In this document: positions 8,068-17,644 of the stretch, one piece after another | Layout: each line of letters begins with the position of its first letter | How positions within the stretch are numbered: position 1 is the first letter of the stretch | Assembly: GCF_900117455.1 (NCBI RefSeq) | Contig: NZ_FPHO01000003.1 | Span: forward strand, 1,578,501-1,642,500 | Source: Hyphomicrobium sp. CS1GBMeth3 | Lineage (GTDB): Bacteria > Pseudomonadota > Alphaproteobacteria > Rhizobiales > Hyphomicrobiaceae | Direction: 5' to 3' | Length of the DNA stretch: 64,000 nt | Translations under genes and position numbers: made by a program | The notes under the pieces: model-generated | Databases searched by the model: none | What the model was told of the DNA's origin: nothing | Seen by the model: only the letters and a program-made list of their open reading frames with translations

Positions 8068-8865
8068 ATGATGTTCGGATCGCTGTGGATCGTCGGCGGT
8101 GCCGTGGTTGCGGCCTCTGGCATCCTCATGGGCCTGTGCGCCTATGAAAGCTTCAGTACTGTACCCCAGTTATTCCCGCGCCGTGTGGCGATTGCTTGCA
8201 TCTGTGGCCTCTGCGCGTTCGCCAAGTCCGGCCTCGTTATGTTGGCGGTGAGCGGACGTTTGACCGCCGGCGGCAATGTCGTTGCCGGCGCAGTGTGGCT
8301 CTACGTTGTGGCGTTCGATTGCTTCACCATAGCCCTCCTCGTCGTTCCCTGGGGCATGAGCCTTGGCAACGTCTGGCTCTGCGCGGCCATTCTCATGATG
8401 GAGATTACGAGCGGTTTGTTGCCGGTCCTTGCTTTCGGCTCTGCCCGCCGCCGGGAAGCAACGACCGACCCGCGCGCCTTAGTGTCACCGAACCGCGAGC
8501 AGGACCTCCCGGCCGTCGCCGGACCCTGCCCCGCTCCCAGGTCCTCACGGAAGCTCGCTGCCGCCGACCGAGACGAAGCTCGCGAACCACCGTCTGGAGG
8601 CTCCACGGGCGCCATGCCACGCTTCAGGAGCGTAAGAGGCCTCGTGCTCTATCTCCGGAAAAATGGATGCGGGGGCTTCCCGGAGCTGCATCTCGAAAAA
8701 TACGGCGTGCTCAGGGCTTCTCAGCGCGCTCTCGCACGCGTGTTCGGACGGGCGCCTGCTACCATTAACGTCAGGTTGCGGAAGGAGGCGGCGGCCGGGA
8801 TGATCATCGTAGAGACGTGCGCGAAGTACACGAGAGTGGCATTGCCCGCGCGTGACCCGGCCTAA
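8068..8865 (+). CDS. membrane protein with C-terminal helix-turn-helix-like region
   Basis: No family is recognised. The frame is open from 7882, but the N-terminal part to 8067 has Ser/Arg/Trp-rich shadow-like composition, so the ATG at 8068 (or 8071) is preferred. The ~265-residue product has about four membrane helices in its first half (IVGGAVVAASGILMGLCAY, VAIACICGLCAFAKSGLVML, then two more to about residue 135) and a charged linker. A C-terminal domain follows, with ASQRALARVFGRAPATINV resembling a DNA-binding helix-turn-helix. Membrane proteins ending in an HTH occur on plasmids and integrative elements, which fits its place between a recombinase and gene-poor DNA. Function is unknown. 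Confidence 0.45.
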   Translation: MMFGSLWIVGGAVVAASGILMGLCAYESFSTVPQLFPRRVAIACICGLCAFAKSGLVMLAVSGRLTAGGNVVAGAVWLYVVAFDCFTIALLVVPWGMSLGNVWLCAAILMMEITSGLLPVLAFGSARRREATTDPRALVSPNREQDLPAVAGPCPAPRSSRKLAAADRDEAREPPSGGSTGAMPRFRSVRGLVLYLRKNGCGGFPELHLEKYGVLRASQRALARVFGRAPATINVRLRKEAAAGMIIVETCAKYTRVALPARDPA

Positions 8866-8876
8866 AAGCCGGGTCA
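8853..8876 (+). terminator. hairpin overlapping the stop codon of the membrane-HTH gene
   Basis: TGACCCGGC and GCCGGGTCA are perfect 9-base arms around a 6-base loop that contains the stop codon. There is no T-run behind it, so its role as a terminator is uncertain. Confidence 0.4.
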
Positions 8877-9643
8877 TGGTCTGCGTTTGGGGGCGAACGA
8901 AAGCCGCGACCGCGCCTCAGGAATTTCGTGACTCCCCTATGTCACGAAAGAAATTGCAACCTCACCCCGGTCTGCAGAGCCATGACAGACCGCCGAACGA
9001 ACGCGCCGGTGCGGCCTCATGACCTACGTCAGGACCGGAGTGGTGGCCTACCTACCAAGGCGTACGATAAGCGACCATCGAACCGCTGAAAAATCGGCGG
9101 CTCCGGTGGAAGAACAACAATTTCGTCGGGTTAGGTGTTCTATAAGCGGCACCGCCACGCAGCCCGGAGGCTGTGGTATAACTTTCGCGTTGTGCCTCAG
9201 CATGGTGACCGCGCCAAGTCGCACGAGCACCGAACGTTCGACGAACGCGATGCATAGTCTGCCCTGTCTGCCGATTAACAGGTGTTCGTGGGCGAAACAT
9301 CGGTGTTCGCGCCGAGCAGAAGGCCGGACACATGGGAGCTACCGACCAGCTCTGCGAGACAAGCCAGAAAGTCCTTGCCAACGGGATCCCGTCCACACAT
9401 GGGACGTCGCTGCCGTCGAAATGCCGAGAAAGCGGACGTCCAGTGACGTTGGGCGAACTCGATGAGTGCATGCGTAGGGCACGTCCGTAATTGATCCGCT
9501 TTCTGCCGTTCTGTCCAAGGTTCTATGGGCCACCCTTCGCCGGGACCCTTTTTATATGTCCTTTATGCTCCCGGCCCGTATTCCCAATCGAGACTTGATG
9601 TCAGTCGCGCCACGTTCCGCTCGTGTGTCATGAGGAGCGGAAC
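8877..9643. other. gene-poor stretch between the island and the kdp operon
   Basis: No convincing gene is seen in about 770 bases. It holds a perfect 9-base inverted repeat at 8924-8949 (TTTCGTGAC and GTCACGAAA, 8-base spacer), which could be an operator, and the hairpin repeat at 9399-9440. An open frame at 9019-9465 has no protein-like composition. The kdp promoter should lie in the last 200 bases, but I cannot place its boxes with confidence. Confidence 0.4.
9399..9440 (+). repeat. hairpin intergenic repeat, copy 1 (partner at 19745)
   Basis: This 42-base unit matches 19745-19786 at 40 positions. Arms GGACGTCGCT (9402-9411) and AGCGGACGTCC (9431-9441) pair with one bulged G. The two differences from the partner copy, T9407 and A9436, face each other in the stem, so the pair changes from T-A to A-T. 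Confidence 0.75.
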
Positions 9644-9727
9644 ATGCTTGATCTCGTCTATATCGCCTTGGGCCTCGGCGGATTCGGTCTGATGGCCGGT
9701 TACGCCTCCCTCTGCGCCCGGTTGTGA
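9644..9727 (+). CDS. 27-residue membrane microprotein at the head of the kdp operon
   Basis: ATG at 9644 follows GAGGAGCGGAAC, a strong ribosome site. The product MLDLVYIALGLGGFGLMAGY continues to CARL, 27 residues in all, with a single hydrophobic helix. Its stop is 7 bases before the kdpF start. Similar tiny hydrophobic ORFs precede kdpF in other proteobacterial kdp operons. It may be a small accessory subunit of the pump, but no function is shown by the sequence itself. Confidence 0.6.
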   Translation: MLDLVYIALGLGGFGLMAGYASLCARL

Positions 9728-9734
9728 GGCGGCC

Positions 9735-9821
9735 ATGGGCGATCCCCTGATCAGTCTGCTCGTCGCCGTCGGCCTCGGCGCCTACCTCGTCTACACGCTC
9801 GTTCGGCCGGAAAAATTCTAG
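9735..9821 (+). CDS. kdpF: KdpF, small subunit of the potassium pump
   Basis: The product is 28 residues: [20 protein letters not shown] followed by TLVRPEKF. The ending YxxxxLxRPEKF is the hallmark of KdpF, a single-span peptide that stabilises the KdpABC complex. It lies 22 bases before kdpA, with the sequence TAGGAGG overlapping its stop that can serve kdpA translation. Confidence 0.85.
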   Translation: MGDPLISLLVAVGLGAYLVYTLVRPEKF

Positions 9822-9843
9822 GAGGCCCGGAAGGGTCAAAACA

Positions 9844-11553
9844 ATGACATGGAATGGATGGTTCGAGATCGCGCTCGTGCTTGGCGCGGTCCTTGTAGCG
9901 GCATGGCCGCTCGGCACTTACCTGGCGCGCGTATTCTCAGGCGAGCGCACGGTGCTTGCGCCGCTTCTCATGCCCCTTGAACGGAGGCTCTATGCGGCTG
10001 CGGGCGTAAGGGCAGATCGCGAACAGAACTGGCTCGGCTATACGCTTGCCATGCTCGCCCTCAACGCGGTGGGGTTCGTTCTCCTGTATGCGCTGATGCG
10101 GTTGCAGGGCGTGCTCGCGGGGAATCCGCAAGGCTTCGAGGGCGTCCCGCCCGATCTCGCCTACAACGCGGCCACAAGCTTCGTCACCAATACGAACTGG
10201 CAGTCCTACGGCGGCGAGACGACCATGAGCCATTTCGTGCAGATGGCCGGCCTCGCCGTGCAAAACTTTCTCTCGGCCGCCACCGGCATCGTGCTCGCCA
10301 TTGCTCTGACACGCGCGTTCGCTCGTAGCGGAGCGAAAGAGATCGGCAATTTCTGGGTCGATGTCACACGTGCGACGCTCTACGTATTGCTCCCGCTCTC
10401 GATTCTGGTCGCGATCGGCTTTGCCGCCTCCGGCGTGCCGCAGACGCTTGTGGGTAACGTCGAGATGCTCACGCTCGAAGGCACCAAGCAGACCATCGCA
10501 CTTGGTCCCGTCGCGAGCCAGGAGGCCATCAAGCAGCTCGGAACCAACGGCGGCGGGTTCTTCAACGCCAACGCCGCGCATCCGTTCGAGAACCCGAACG
10601 CATGGTCCAACGTGTTGTCGATCTGGAGCATGCTGCTGATTTCGACCGCGCTGACGTTCACCTTCGGCCGAATGGTGGGCGACGGGCGGCAGGGTTTTGC
10701 GCTGCTGGCGGCCATGGGCATCCTTCTGGTCGCCGGCACAGCCATCGTTTACGCCTCCGAGACGGCGGGCAATCCGTTGCTGATCGCGGCAGGCGTCGAT
10801 GCATCCTCCGGCAACCTGGAAGGCAAGGAGATTCGCTTCGGCCAAGCGCTGTCCGCGCTTTACGTCGCGGCCACCACGGGTCTTTCCTGCGGCGCCGTCA
10901 ACACCATGCACAATTCGCTGACCCCGCTCGGCGGGTTCGTTCCGCTGTTCCTCATGCAGCTCGGTGAAATCCTCCCGGGTGGCGTTGGCTCCGGCCTTTA
11001 CGGCATGATCGTCATGGCCGTGCTCGCGGTTTTCATCGCCGGCCTTATGGTTGGCCGTACGCCGGAATATCTCGGCAAGAAGATCGAAGTGCGGGAGATG
11101 AAACTCGCGGTGCTGGCGCTTCTTGTTCTTCCGCTCTTCATCCTGGGCTTCTCGGCGATTGCCGCCATGCTGCCAGCAGCGCTCGAAAGCCTCACCAATG
11201 CCGGTCCGCGCGGATTGTCGGAGATCCTCTATGCCTACTCCTCCGCGACGGGCAACAACGGCTCAGCCTTCGCTGGCCTCAACGCCAACACGCCGTGGTT
11301 CAACACCACGCTGGGCCTCGCCATGATGTTCGGACGCTTCGCCTACATCGTCCCGATGATGGCGATTGCCGGCTCGGTCGCGGCGAAGACCAAGAGCGCG
11401 CCATCGCCGGGCACTTTCCCGACTCATGGGACGCTGTTCGTCGGCCTCTTGATCGGCGTGATCCTGATCCTTGGCGGACTGCAATTCTTCCCGGCCCTCG
11501 CGCTCGGTCCCATCGTCGAGCACGTCCTGATGCTAGCCGGCAAGACGTTCTGA
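9844..11553 (+). CDS. kdpA: KdpA, potassium-binding channel-like subunit of the Kdp ATPase
   Basis: The 569-residue polytopic membrane protein matches the usual KdpA length. It has the pseudo-fourfold selectivity-loop motifs: [58 protein letters not shown] and [20 protein letters not shown]. KdpA binds and passes K+ with high affinity and is energised by KdpB. It starts the main coupled run kdpA-B-C-D-E, with 10 bases to kdpB. Confidence 0.97.
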   Translation: MTWNGWFEIALVLGAVLVAAWPLGTYLARVFSGERTVLAPLLMPLERRLYAAAGVRADREQNWLGYTLAMLALNAVGFVLLYALMRLQGVLAGNPQGFEGVPPDLAYNAATSFVTNTNWQSYGGETTMSHFVQMAGLAVQNFLSAATGIVLAIALTRAFARSGAKEIGNFWVDVTRATLYVLLPLSILVAIGFAASGVPQTLVGNVEMLTLEGTKQTIALGPVASQEAIKQLGTNGGGFFNANAAHPFENPNAWSNVLSIWSMLLISTALTFTFGRMVGDGRQGFALLAAMGILLVAGTAIVYASETAGNPLLIAAGVDASSGNLEGKEIRFGQALSALYVAATTGLSCGAVNTMHNSLTPLGGFVPLFLMQLGEILPGGVGSGLYGMIVMAVLAVFIAGLMVGRTPEYLGKKIEVREMKLAVLALLVLPLFILGFSAIAAMLPAALESLTNAGPRGLSEILYAYSSATGNNGSAFAGLNANTPWFNTTLGLAMMFGRFAYIVPMMAIAGSVAAKTKSAPSPGTFPTHGTLFVGLLIGVILILGGLQFFPALALGPIVEHVLMLAGKTF

Positions 11554-11563
11554 GGAGACAGTC

Positions 11564-13612
11564 ATGAGCAAGCGCTCAACCTTTAGCCTGTTGGATCGGG
11601 CGATCCTGCGCCGTGCGGCACTCGACGCCGTCTTGAAGCTCGCGCCGCAGAAACTCGTCCGCAATCCGGTGATGTTCGTCACCGGTGTGGTCGCGGCGCT
11701 CGCCACGCTGATCTTCCTCCGCGATGCCGCAGTCGGCCGCGAGGGCCTTGCCTTCACAGGCCAGATCGCCGCGTGGCTGTGGTTCACGGTGCTGTTCGCC
11801 AATTTCGCTGAGGCCGTGGCCGAAGGGCGGGGCAAGGCACAGGCGGACGCACTTCGTCGGACACGGACCGATACCGTAGCGAAGCTACTCTTGCACCCCG
11901 ATGACACGAAGGACGATCTGTGGGAGCCGCGCAACGCCTACGAGCTCCAAGAGGGCGACGTCGTTCTTGTAGAGGCGGGCGACACAATCCCGGCCGACGG
12001 CGACGTGATCGAAGGCATCGCGTCCGTGAACGAATCCGCCATCACGGGCGAGTCGGCGCCCGTGATCCGCGAATCCGGTGGCGACCGCTCGGCCGTGACG
12101 GGTGGCACCGTCGTGCTCTCAGACTGGATCAAGGTCCGTGTCACGGCGGCGCCGGGGTCTTCGTTCCTCGACCGCATGATCGCGCTTGTCGAAGGCGCCG
12201 AGCGACAGAAGACGCCGAACGAGCTCGCGCTCTCCATTCTGCTGTCCGGGATGACGCTGATCCTCTTGATCACCGTCGTCACGCTGTGGGGCCTGGCAGG
12301 CTACTCCGGCACCGTGTTGTCCGTGACGGTACTAATCGCGCTGCTCGTCACTCTTATCCCGACCACCATCGGCGGCCTCTTGTCCGCCATCGGCATCGCG
12401 GGCATGGACCGGCTGGTTCGGTTCAATGTCGTCGCTACCTCCGGCCGCGCCGTCGAGGCGGCCGGCGACGTTGACACGCTGCTCCTCGACAAGACCGGCA
12501 CCATCACCTACGGCAACCGGCTCGCGACCGCGTTCATGCCGGTGCAGGGGCGCACGGAGTGGGACGTTGCCGAGGCGGCGCTACTCGCCTCGCTCGCCGA
12601 TGAGACGCCGGAGGGGCGCTCGATCGTGGCGCTTGCTCGCGGCAGCTACGGTCTTGCCGGCAACAACCGGGAGCCGACAAACGTCGTCCCGTTCTCGGCT
12701 CAGACCCGCATCTCAGGCATCGATATCGACGGTCGCCGTCTTCGGAAGGGGGCCGTTGACGCACTGCTCACCCAGATCGGGCAGACACTCGAGCAGACAC
12801 CTGATGCGTTTCGGCAGGCTGTGCAGGAAATTGCCCGCACCGGTGGCACACCGCTGGCGGTTGCGGAAGGTTCCGGCCTTGTCGGGATCATCCACCTCAA
12901 GGACGTGGTCAAGCCCGACGTCAAGACTCGCTTCGCCGCGCTCCGCCGCATGGGTATCAAGACCGTGATGGTCACCGGCGACAATCCCGTAACGGCTGCA
13001 GCCATCGCGTCGGAGGCGGGCGTCGACGACTACATCGCCGAGGCGACCCCGCAGGACAAGCTCGCCTACATCAAGTCGGAGCAGGCACGTGGCCGCATCA
13101 TCGCCATGTGCGGCGACGGTACCAACGATGCGCCGGCGCTGGCGCAAGCCGACGTCGGAGTCGCGATGCAAAGCGGTACCCAGGCCGCGCGCGAGGCGGG
13201 CAACATGGTGGACCTCGACAGCGATCCGACCAAACTCATCGAGGTCACCGAGATCGGCAAGCAGCTCTTGATGACACGCGGTTCTCTGACGACGTTCTCG
13301 ATTGCCAACGACGTCGCCAAATACTTCGCCATCATCCCGGCGCTGTTCGTCGCGACTTACCCGGAGCTCGATGCGCTGAACATCATGGGGCTTGCGACGC
13401 CGCAAAGCGCCGTCCTGTCTGCGGTCATCTTCAACGCGCTGATCATCATCGCGTTGATCCCGCTGGCCCTCAAAGGCGTCTCCTATCGCCCCGTAGACGC
13501 CGCAGCCCTGCTGAGGCGCAACGTCTCGATCTACGGTTTGGGCGGCATCGTCGTTCCGTTCGTCGGCATCAAGATCATAGACCTCGCCGTCTCCAATCTC
13601 GGTTTGGCCTAG
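11564..13612 (+). CDS. kdpB: KdpB, P-type ATPase subunit of the potassium pump
   Basis: The 682-residue protein is a complete type IA P-type ATPase. It has the A-domain motif [12 protein letters not shown] and the phosphorylation motif [13 protein letters not shown] with Asp309. The hinge [21 protein letters not shown] and the membrane segments expected of KdpB are also present. It hydrolyses ATP to drive K+ uptake through KdpA. It lies 10 bases after kdpA, with GAGGAGA as ribosome site, and is followed by kdpC after 11 bases. Confidence 0.97.
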   Translation: MSKRSTFSLLDRAILRRAALDAVLKLAPQKLVRNPVMFVTGVVAALATLIFLRDAAVGREGLAFTGQIAAWLWFTVLFANFAEAVAEGRGKAQADALRRTRTDTVAKLLLHPDDTKDDLWEPRNAYELQEGDVVLVEAGDTIPADGDVIEGIASVNESAITGESAPVIRESGGDRSAVTGGTVVLSDWIKVRVTAAPGSSFLDRMIALVEGAERQKTPNELALSILLSGMTLILLITVVTLWGLAGYSGTVLSVTVLIALLVTLIPTTIGGLLSAIGIAGMDRLVRFNVVATSGRAVEAAGDVDTLLLDKTGTITYGNRLATAFMPVQGRTEWDVAEAALLASLADETPEGRSIVALARGSYGLAGNNREPTNVVPFSAQTRISGIDIDGRRLRKGAVDALLTQIGQTLEQTPDAFRQAVQEIARTGGTPLAVAEGSGLVGIIHLKDVVKPDVKTRFAALRRMGIKTVMVTGDNPVTAAAIASEAGVDDYIAEATPQDKLAYIKSEQARGRIIAMCGDGTNDAPALAQADVGVAMQSGTQAAREAGNMVDLDSDPTKLIEVTEIGKQLLMTRGSLTTFSIANDVAKYFAIIPALFVATYPELDALNIMGLATPQSAVLSAVIFNALIIIALIPLALKGVSYRPVDAAALLRRNVSIYGLGGIVVPFVGIKIIDLAVSNLGLA

Positions 13613-13623
13613 GGAGATTTTCA

Positions 13624-14202
13624 ATGCACGCTTATCTTCGGCCGGCCGTCGCGCTGGTTGTCCTCTTCACGATCCTCACGGGTCTCGTCTATCCGCTCGC
13701 CATGACCGGACTCGCCACGGTGTTCTTTCCGACCGAGGCCGAAGGCAGCCGGCTTGAACATGACGGGAAGGTGGTGGGCTCGGTGCTGATCGGGCAAACG
13801 TTTGCATCCGACCGCTATTTCCGAGGTCGCCCCTCGGCCGCCGGCGAAGGGGGCTATGACGCATTCGCATCGTCAGGCTCGAACCTGGGGCCGCTCTCGC
13901 AGGAGCTGCTGGACCGGGTCAAAGACGATGTCGAAAAGCTGCGTCGGGAGAGCGCCGCCCCCGTGCCGGCCGATGCCGTCACCGCCTCGGGCAGCGGCCT
14001 CGACCCCCACATTAGCCCTGCCTATGCCGAGCGTCAGGTCGAACGCGTGGCCAAGGCCCGCGCCGTTGCGCCGGATCGTGTACGGGCGCTCGTTGCCAAG
14101 CATACGGAAACGCCCTACCTGGGAGTCATCGGTGCGCCACGCGTTAACGTCTTGCAGCTCAATCTTGCCCTTGACCAGGCATTCGGCGCGGGCTCCGGAT
14201 AG
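13624..14202 (+). CDS. kdpC: KdpC, stabilising subunit of the potassium pump
   Basis: The ATG at 13624 follows GGGAGATTTTCA; the same frame is open further upstream, but only as a shadow of kdpB. The 192-residue protein has one N-terminal membrane anchor ([19 protein letters not shown]). The KdpC motifs [54 protein letters not shown] and [16 protein letters not shown] are present. KdpC supports ATP binding and assembly of KdpABC. Confidence 0.96.
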   Translation: MHAYLRPAVALVVLFTILTGLVYPLAMTGLATVFFPTEAEGSRLEHDGKVVGSVLIGQTFASDRYFRGRPSAAGEGGYDAFASSGSNLGPLSQELLDRVKDDVEKLRRESAAPVPADAVTASGSGLDPHISPAYAERQVERVAKARAVAPDRVRALVAKHTETPYLGVIGAPRVNVLQLNLALDQAFGAGSG

Positions 14203-14205
14203 GAT

Positions 14206-16917
14206 ATGGCCGAGTCTACGAACACCAACGAGGCGCGCCGCCCCTCGCCACGGGCGCTGCTTGAGCTTGCCGCAAAGGAGCAGCGCGGCAAGCTCAAGGT
14301 GTTTCTTGGCATGGCCCCGGGTGTCGGCAAGACCTACGCGATGCTTTCCGCGGCCCGCGCACTCAAGGCGGAAGGGCTGGACGTTGTCATCGGCCTCGTC
14401 GAGACCCACGGGCGGCCGGAGACGACGGCCCTGATCGAGGGGCTCGAGGTTCTTCCGCGCCGCGCCATCTCCTACCGCAATCGCACGCTATTGGAGTTCG
14501 ATGTCGATGCGGCCATTGCGCGGCGACCGCAACTGCTTCTGGTCGACGAGTTCGCACACTCTAACGCGCCGGGGCTCGTGCATCCGAAGCGCTATCAGGA
14601 CGTCGATGGGGTGCTACAGGCTGGCATCGACGTCTGGACCACGCTCAATATCCAGCATCTCGAGAGTTTGACCGATGTCGTACAGCGCATCGCGGGCATC
14701 ACGGTGCGGGAAACTGTCCCGGACAAGGTCGTGGAGAGGGCAGACGAGATTGTCGTCGTGGATCTCCCGCCTGAAGAGCTAATCAAGCGCCTCAAGGAAG
14801 GCAAAGTCTATCTGCCGGACAACGCGCGCCGCGCCATCGACAAGTTCTTCCAACTGAGCAACCTCACAGCGCTGCGCGAGCTGGCACTGCGGCGCACCGC
14901 CGACCGCGTCGATGAGCAGATGCTGTCGCAGCTCCGCCAGCAGGGTATCGAGGGGCCCTGGCCCACGGCCGAGCGGCTCCTCGTCTGCGTCGGGAGCGAC
15001 GAGCTGTCGGAAACCGTGGTGCGCGCCGCCGCGCGCATGGCAGCAGCGCTCAAGTCCGACTGGATCGCTATCCACCTCGCCCATAGCGACCGTGAAAGCA
15101 CGGACCGTAAGGACGTTCGCCGCATAGAGAAGGCGATGCGGCTAGCGGGTCGCCTCGGCGCGACGGCCGTTCGCATCAACGCCAGGGATCTGGCGGCCGA
15201 GGTGCTCGCCTATGCCAAGCGCAACAACATCACGCAGATCGTCATCGGCCGCTCGCGTCCCGGTTTTCTCGGCGGTTGGATGCGCCGGTCGCTCTCGACG
15301 GAACTGATGGCGAAGGCCGCGGGGATCTCGGTCACCGTCGTCGCGCCGGAAACGTCTCCGTCGCGCACGTTGCGGTTTGCGCTTCCGAAAATCGATACGC
15401 TCTGGACCGGTGGGCTGACGGCTGCCGCGGCGGTTGCGCTCAGCGTTGCAGTCGGGACGCTGCTCGAGCGCATCACGGATCTCCCGAACCTCTCGATGGT
15501 ATTCCTGCTCGCCGTGCTCATCTGCGCATTGCGGTTCGGCCTCCACTCCGCCATTGCCGCTGCGGTGTTTTCCTTTCTCGCCTTCAACTTCTTCTTCATC
15601 GAACCTCGCTACACGCTGACTGTTGCATCCCCGCACGAGTTGTTCGCATTGCTCATCTTCTTGGCCGTCGCGATAGCGACCGGTAGCCTGGCCGGGCGGC
15701 TGCGGGAGCAGGCCTCTGCAACACGCGAGCGCGCCGAGGCAACGCAGGCCCTGTACGAGTTCTCGCGCAAGCTCTCAGGCGCGCCTAAAATCGATGATGT
15801 GCTCTGGCTCCTCGCTGCCCAATCGGCGGCGATCGTGAAAGGAAAGTCGATCATTCTTCTGGAAAAATCGGGCGAGCTCTCGATCGAGGGTGGCTGGCCG
15901 CCGGAGGACACGCTCGGTACGGCCGACTGGGCTGCCGCGCGGTGGGCACACCGTAAAGGTGAGCCGGCCGGACGCATGACCGAGACCATGCCCTCGGCTG
16001 TCTTTCACTTCCGCCCCCTGATCTCCTCGCCGAACGTGATCGGCGTCCTCGGCGTAGCGCCGGACGAAACGACCGACACCTTGCCCTTGGCAACGGCGAG
16101 CGCCGTACAGGCGTTCGCGGATCAGGCGGCCATTGCGATCGAGCGTACACGGCTAGTAGAGCAGGCAACCGAAGCCGCGACGACTGTGGAAAGCGAGCGC
16201 TTGCGAAACGCGCTCTTGTCCTCGATCTCGCATGATCTTCGCACACCCCTGGCTTCCATCCTCGGATCTGCGACGAGCTTACGTCAGCTTGGTGATCGGA
16301 TGGGAAAGAAGGACCGCGCCGATCTCCTCGCCACCATCGAGGAGGAGGCAAACCGGCTCTCCGTCTTCGTTTCGAACCTGCTCCACATGACGCGTCTGGA
16401 GGCCGGGGCCCTCGATATCTGCCGCGACTGGGTCGATGTCCGCGACGCTGTAAACGGGGCCGTCTCCCGGGCGGCGAGGGCCCTTCCCAAACGGCGGGTG
16501 CAAATGTCGCTAGAGGACGGACTGCCGCTCATCCGGGGAGATGCCGCGCTGCTCGAGCAGGTTCTGTTCAACTTGCTCGACAATGCGCACAAGTATAGCC
16601 CGCCGGTATCCGTGACGCGGATTGATGCGCGCGCGACGGCGGGGGGTGTGCGCATAGCCGTTTCGGACGAAGGTATCGGCATTCCTGCGGAGTCACTGAG
16701 CAAGGTGTTCGAGAAGTTCTACCGCGTTGCCGGCAGCGATGGCCGCGCGCCGGGAACTGGACTCGGGCTCTCGATCTCAGCCGCGATCGTCAAGGCCATG
16801 GGCGGCACGATCGAGGCAAGGAGTCCCGCAGCGAGCGGGAAGGGGACCGAGATCTCAATCTTGCTTCCGGCTGGCGAGGGGCAGAGCGACAATCAAGGCG
16901 ATAAAGGTACGACATGA
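14206..16917 (+). CDS. kdpD: KdpD, potassium/turgor-responsive sensor histidine kinase
   Basis: The 903-residue protein has the full KdpD layout. The N-terminal KdpD domain carries the Walker-type loop MAPGVGKTYAML (around residues 36-47) and DEFAHSN. A universal-stress-like domain (about 255-375), four membrane helices (about 400-500) and a GAF-like part follow. The HisKA motif SISHDLRTPLASILGS has the phospho-accepting His676, and the ATPase end shows NLLDNAHKYS and GTGLGLSI. It senses K+ limitation and phosphorylates KdpE. It starts 3 bases after kdpC and overlaps kdpE by 4 bases (ATGA). Confidence 0.97.
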   Translation: MAESTNTNEARRPSPRALLELAAKEQRGKLKVFLGMAPGVGKTYAMLSAARALKAEGLDVVIGLVETHGRPETTALIEGLEVLPRRAISYRNRTLLEFDVDAAIARRPQLLLVDEFAHSNAPGLVHPKRYQDVDGVLQAGIDVWTTLNIQHLESLTDVVQRIAGITVRETVPDKVVERADEIVVVDLPPEELIKRLKEGKVYLPDNARRAIDKFFQLSNLTALRELALRRTADRVDEQMLSQLRQQGIEGPWPTAERLLVCVGSDELSETVVRAAARMAAALKSDWIAIHLAHSDRESTDRKDVRRIEKAMRLAGRLGATAVRINARDLAAEVLAYAKRNNITQIVIGRSRPGFLGGWMRRSLSTELMAKAAGISVTVVAPETSPSRTLRFALPKIDTLWTGGLTAAAAVALSVAVGTLLERITDLPNLSMVFLLAVLICALRFGLHSAIAAAVFSFLAFNFFFIEPRYTLTVASPHELFALLIFLAVAIATGSLAGRLREQASATRERAEATQALYEFSRKLSGAPKIDDVLWLLAAQSAAIVKGKSIILLEKSGELSIEGGWPPEDTLGTADWAAARWAHRKGEPAGRMTETMPSAVFHFRPLISSPNVIGVLGVAPDETTDTLPLATASAVQAFADQAAIAIERTRLVEQATEAATTVESERLRNALLSSISHDLRTPLASILGSATSLRQLGDRMGKKDRADLLATIEEEANRLSVFVSNLLHMTRLEAGALDICRDWVDVRDAVNGAVSRAARALPKRRVQMSLEDGLPLIRGDAALLEQVLFNLLDNAHKYSPPVSVTRIDARATAGGVRIAVSDEGIGIPAESLSKVFEKFYRVAGSDGRAPGTGLGLSISAAIVKAMGGTIEARSPAASGKGTEISILLPAGEGQSDNQGDKGTT

Positions 16918-17603
16918 GTGGTGCGCGCATCCTGATTGTCGACGACGAGCCACAGATTCTTCGCTTCCTGAAGCCGAGTCTCGCGGCCGCCGGATACGAC
17001 GTCGTGGCGGCCACAACGGGAAAGGACGCCCTCAAGGCGGCCGCGACCCTGTCGCCACAGGTGATTGTGCTCGACCTGGGCCTTCCCGACATGGACGGCA
17101 AGGACGTGATCCGCGAGCTTCGGAGCTGGTCCCGCACACCGATCCTAGTGCTCTCGGCGCGCGATCGTGAAGCCGAGAAGATCGAATCCCTCGACCTCGG
17201 TGCCGATGACTACATCAACAAGCCCTTTGGGATTGGCGAGCTGACCGCAAGGCTGCGGGCCGCCCTCCGCCATGCCGCGCAGCAGGCCTCGGAGCAAACC
17301 CAATTCAAAGCCGGGAGCCTTGAGGTGGATGTGTTGGCGCACAAGGTTACGCGCGACGGCGCGCCCGTGAAGCTCACACCCAAGGAGTTCGATCTGCTCG
17401 CCATTCTGGTGCGCAATGCGGGGCGCGTCCTCACCCATCGCCAGATTCTGACTGCGGTCTGGGGACCGGCCCACACGGAGGACCTGCAGTATCTGAGGGT
17501 CTTTGTCGGCCAGCTGCGCCAGAAGCTCAGACCTTCGCCCGATGCGCCGGAGTTGATCCTGACCGAGCCCGGGATCGGCTATCGCCTCGCGATCGACCCG
17601 TAG
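16914..17603 (+). CDS. kdpE: KdpE, OmpR-family response regulator of the kdp operon
   Basis: The 229-residue protein has a receiver domain with VDDE at the start, the phospho-accepting Asp54 in VIVLDLGLPDMDG and the conserved Lys in DDYINKPFG. A C-terminal winged helix follows, with LTPKEFDLLAILVRNAGRVL and YLRVFVGQLRQKLRP. It activates the kdp operon when phosphorylated by KdpD. Its position as the last gene of the operon gives positive autoregulation if the whole run is one transcript. Confidence 0.96.
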   Translation: MSGARILIVDDEPQILRFLKPSLAAAGYDVVAATTGKDALKAAATLSPQVIVLDLGLPDMDGKDVIRELRSWSRTPILVLSARDREAEKIESLDLGADDYINKPFGIGELTARLRAALRHAAQQASEQTQFKAGSLEVDVLAHKVTRDGAPVKLTPKEFDLLAILVRNAGRVLTHRQILTAVWGPAHTEDLQYLRVFVGQLRQKLRPSPDAPELILTEPGIGYRLAIDP

Positions 17604-17644
17604 AAGAATCGGTTGGCCGGAGCATCTCCGGGACCGCACAAAGG

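Noticed and set aside
9019-9465. Open frames on both strands between the island and kdp
   Set aside because: Composition is not protein-like, starts lack ribosome sites and the frames cross the hairpin repeat at 9399.
13108-13623. Upstream extension of the kdpC frame
   Set aside because: It overlaps kdpB almost wholly; the ATG at 13624 has a ribosome site and begins the normal KdpC protein.
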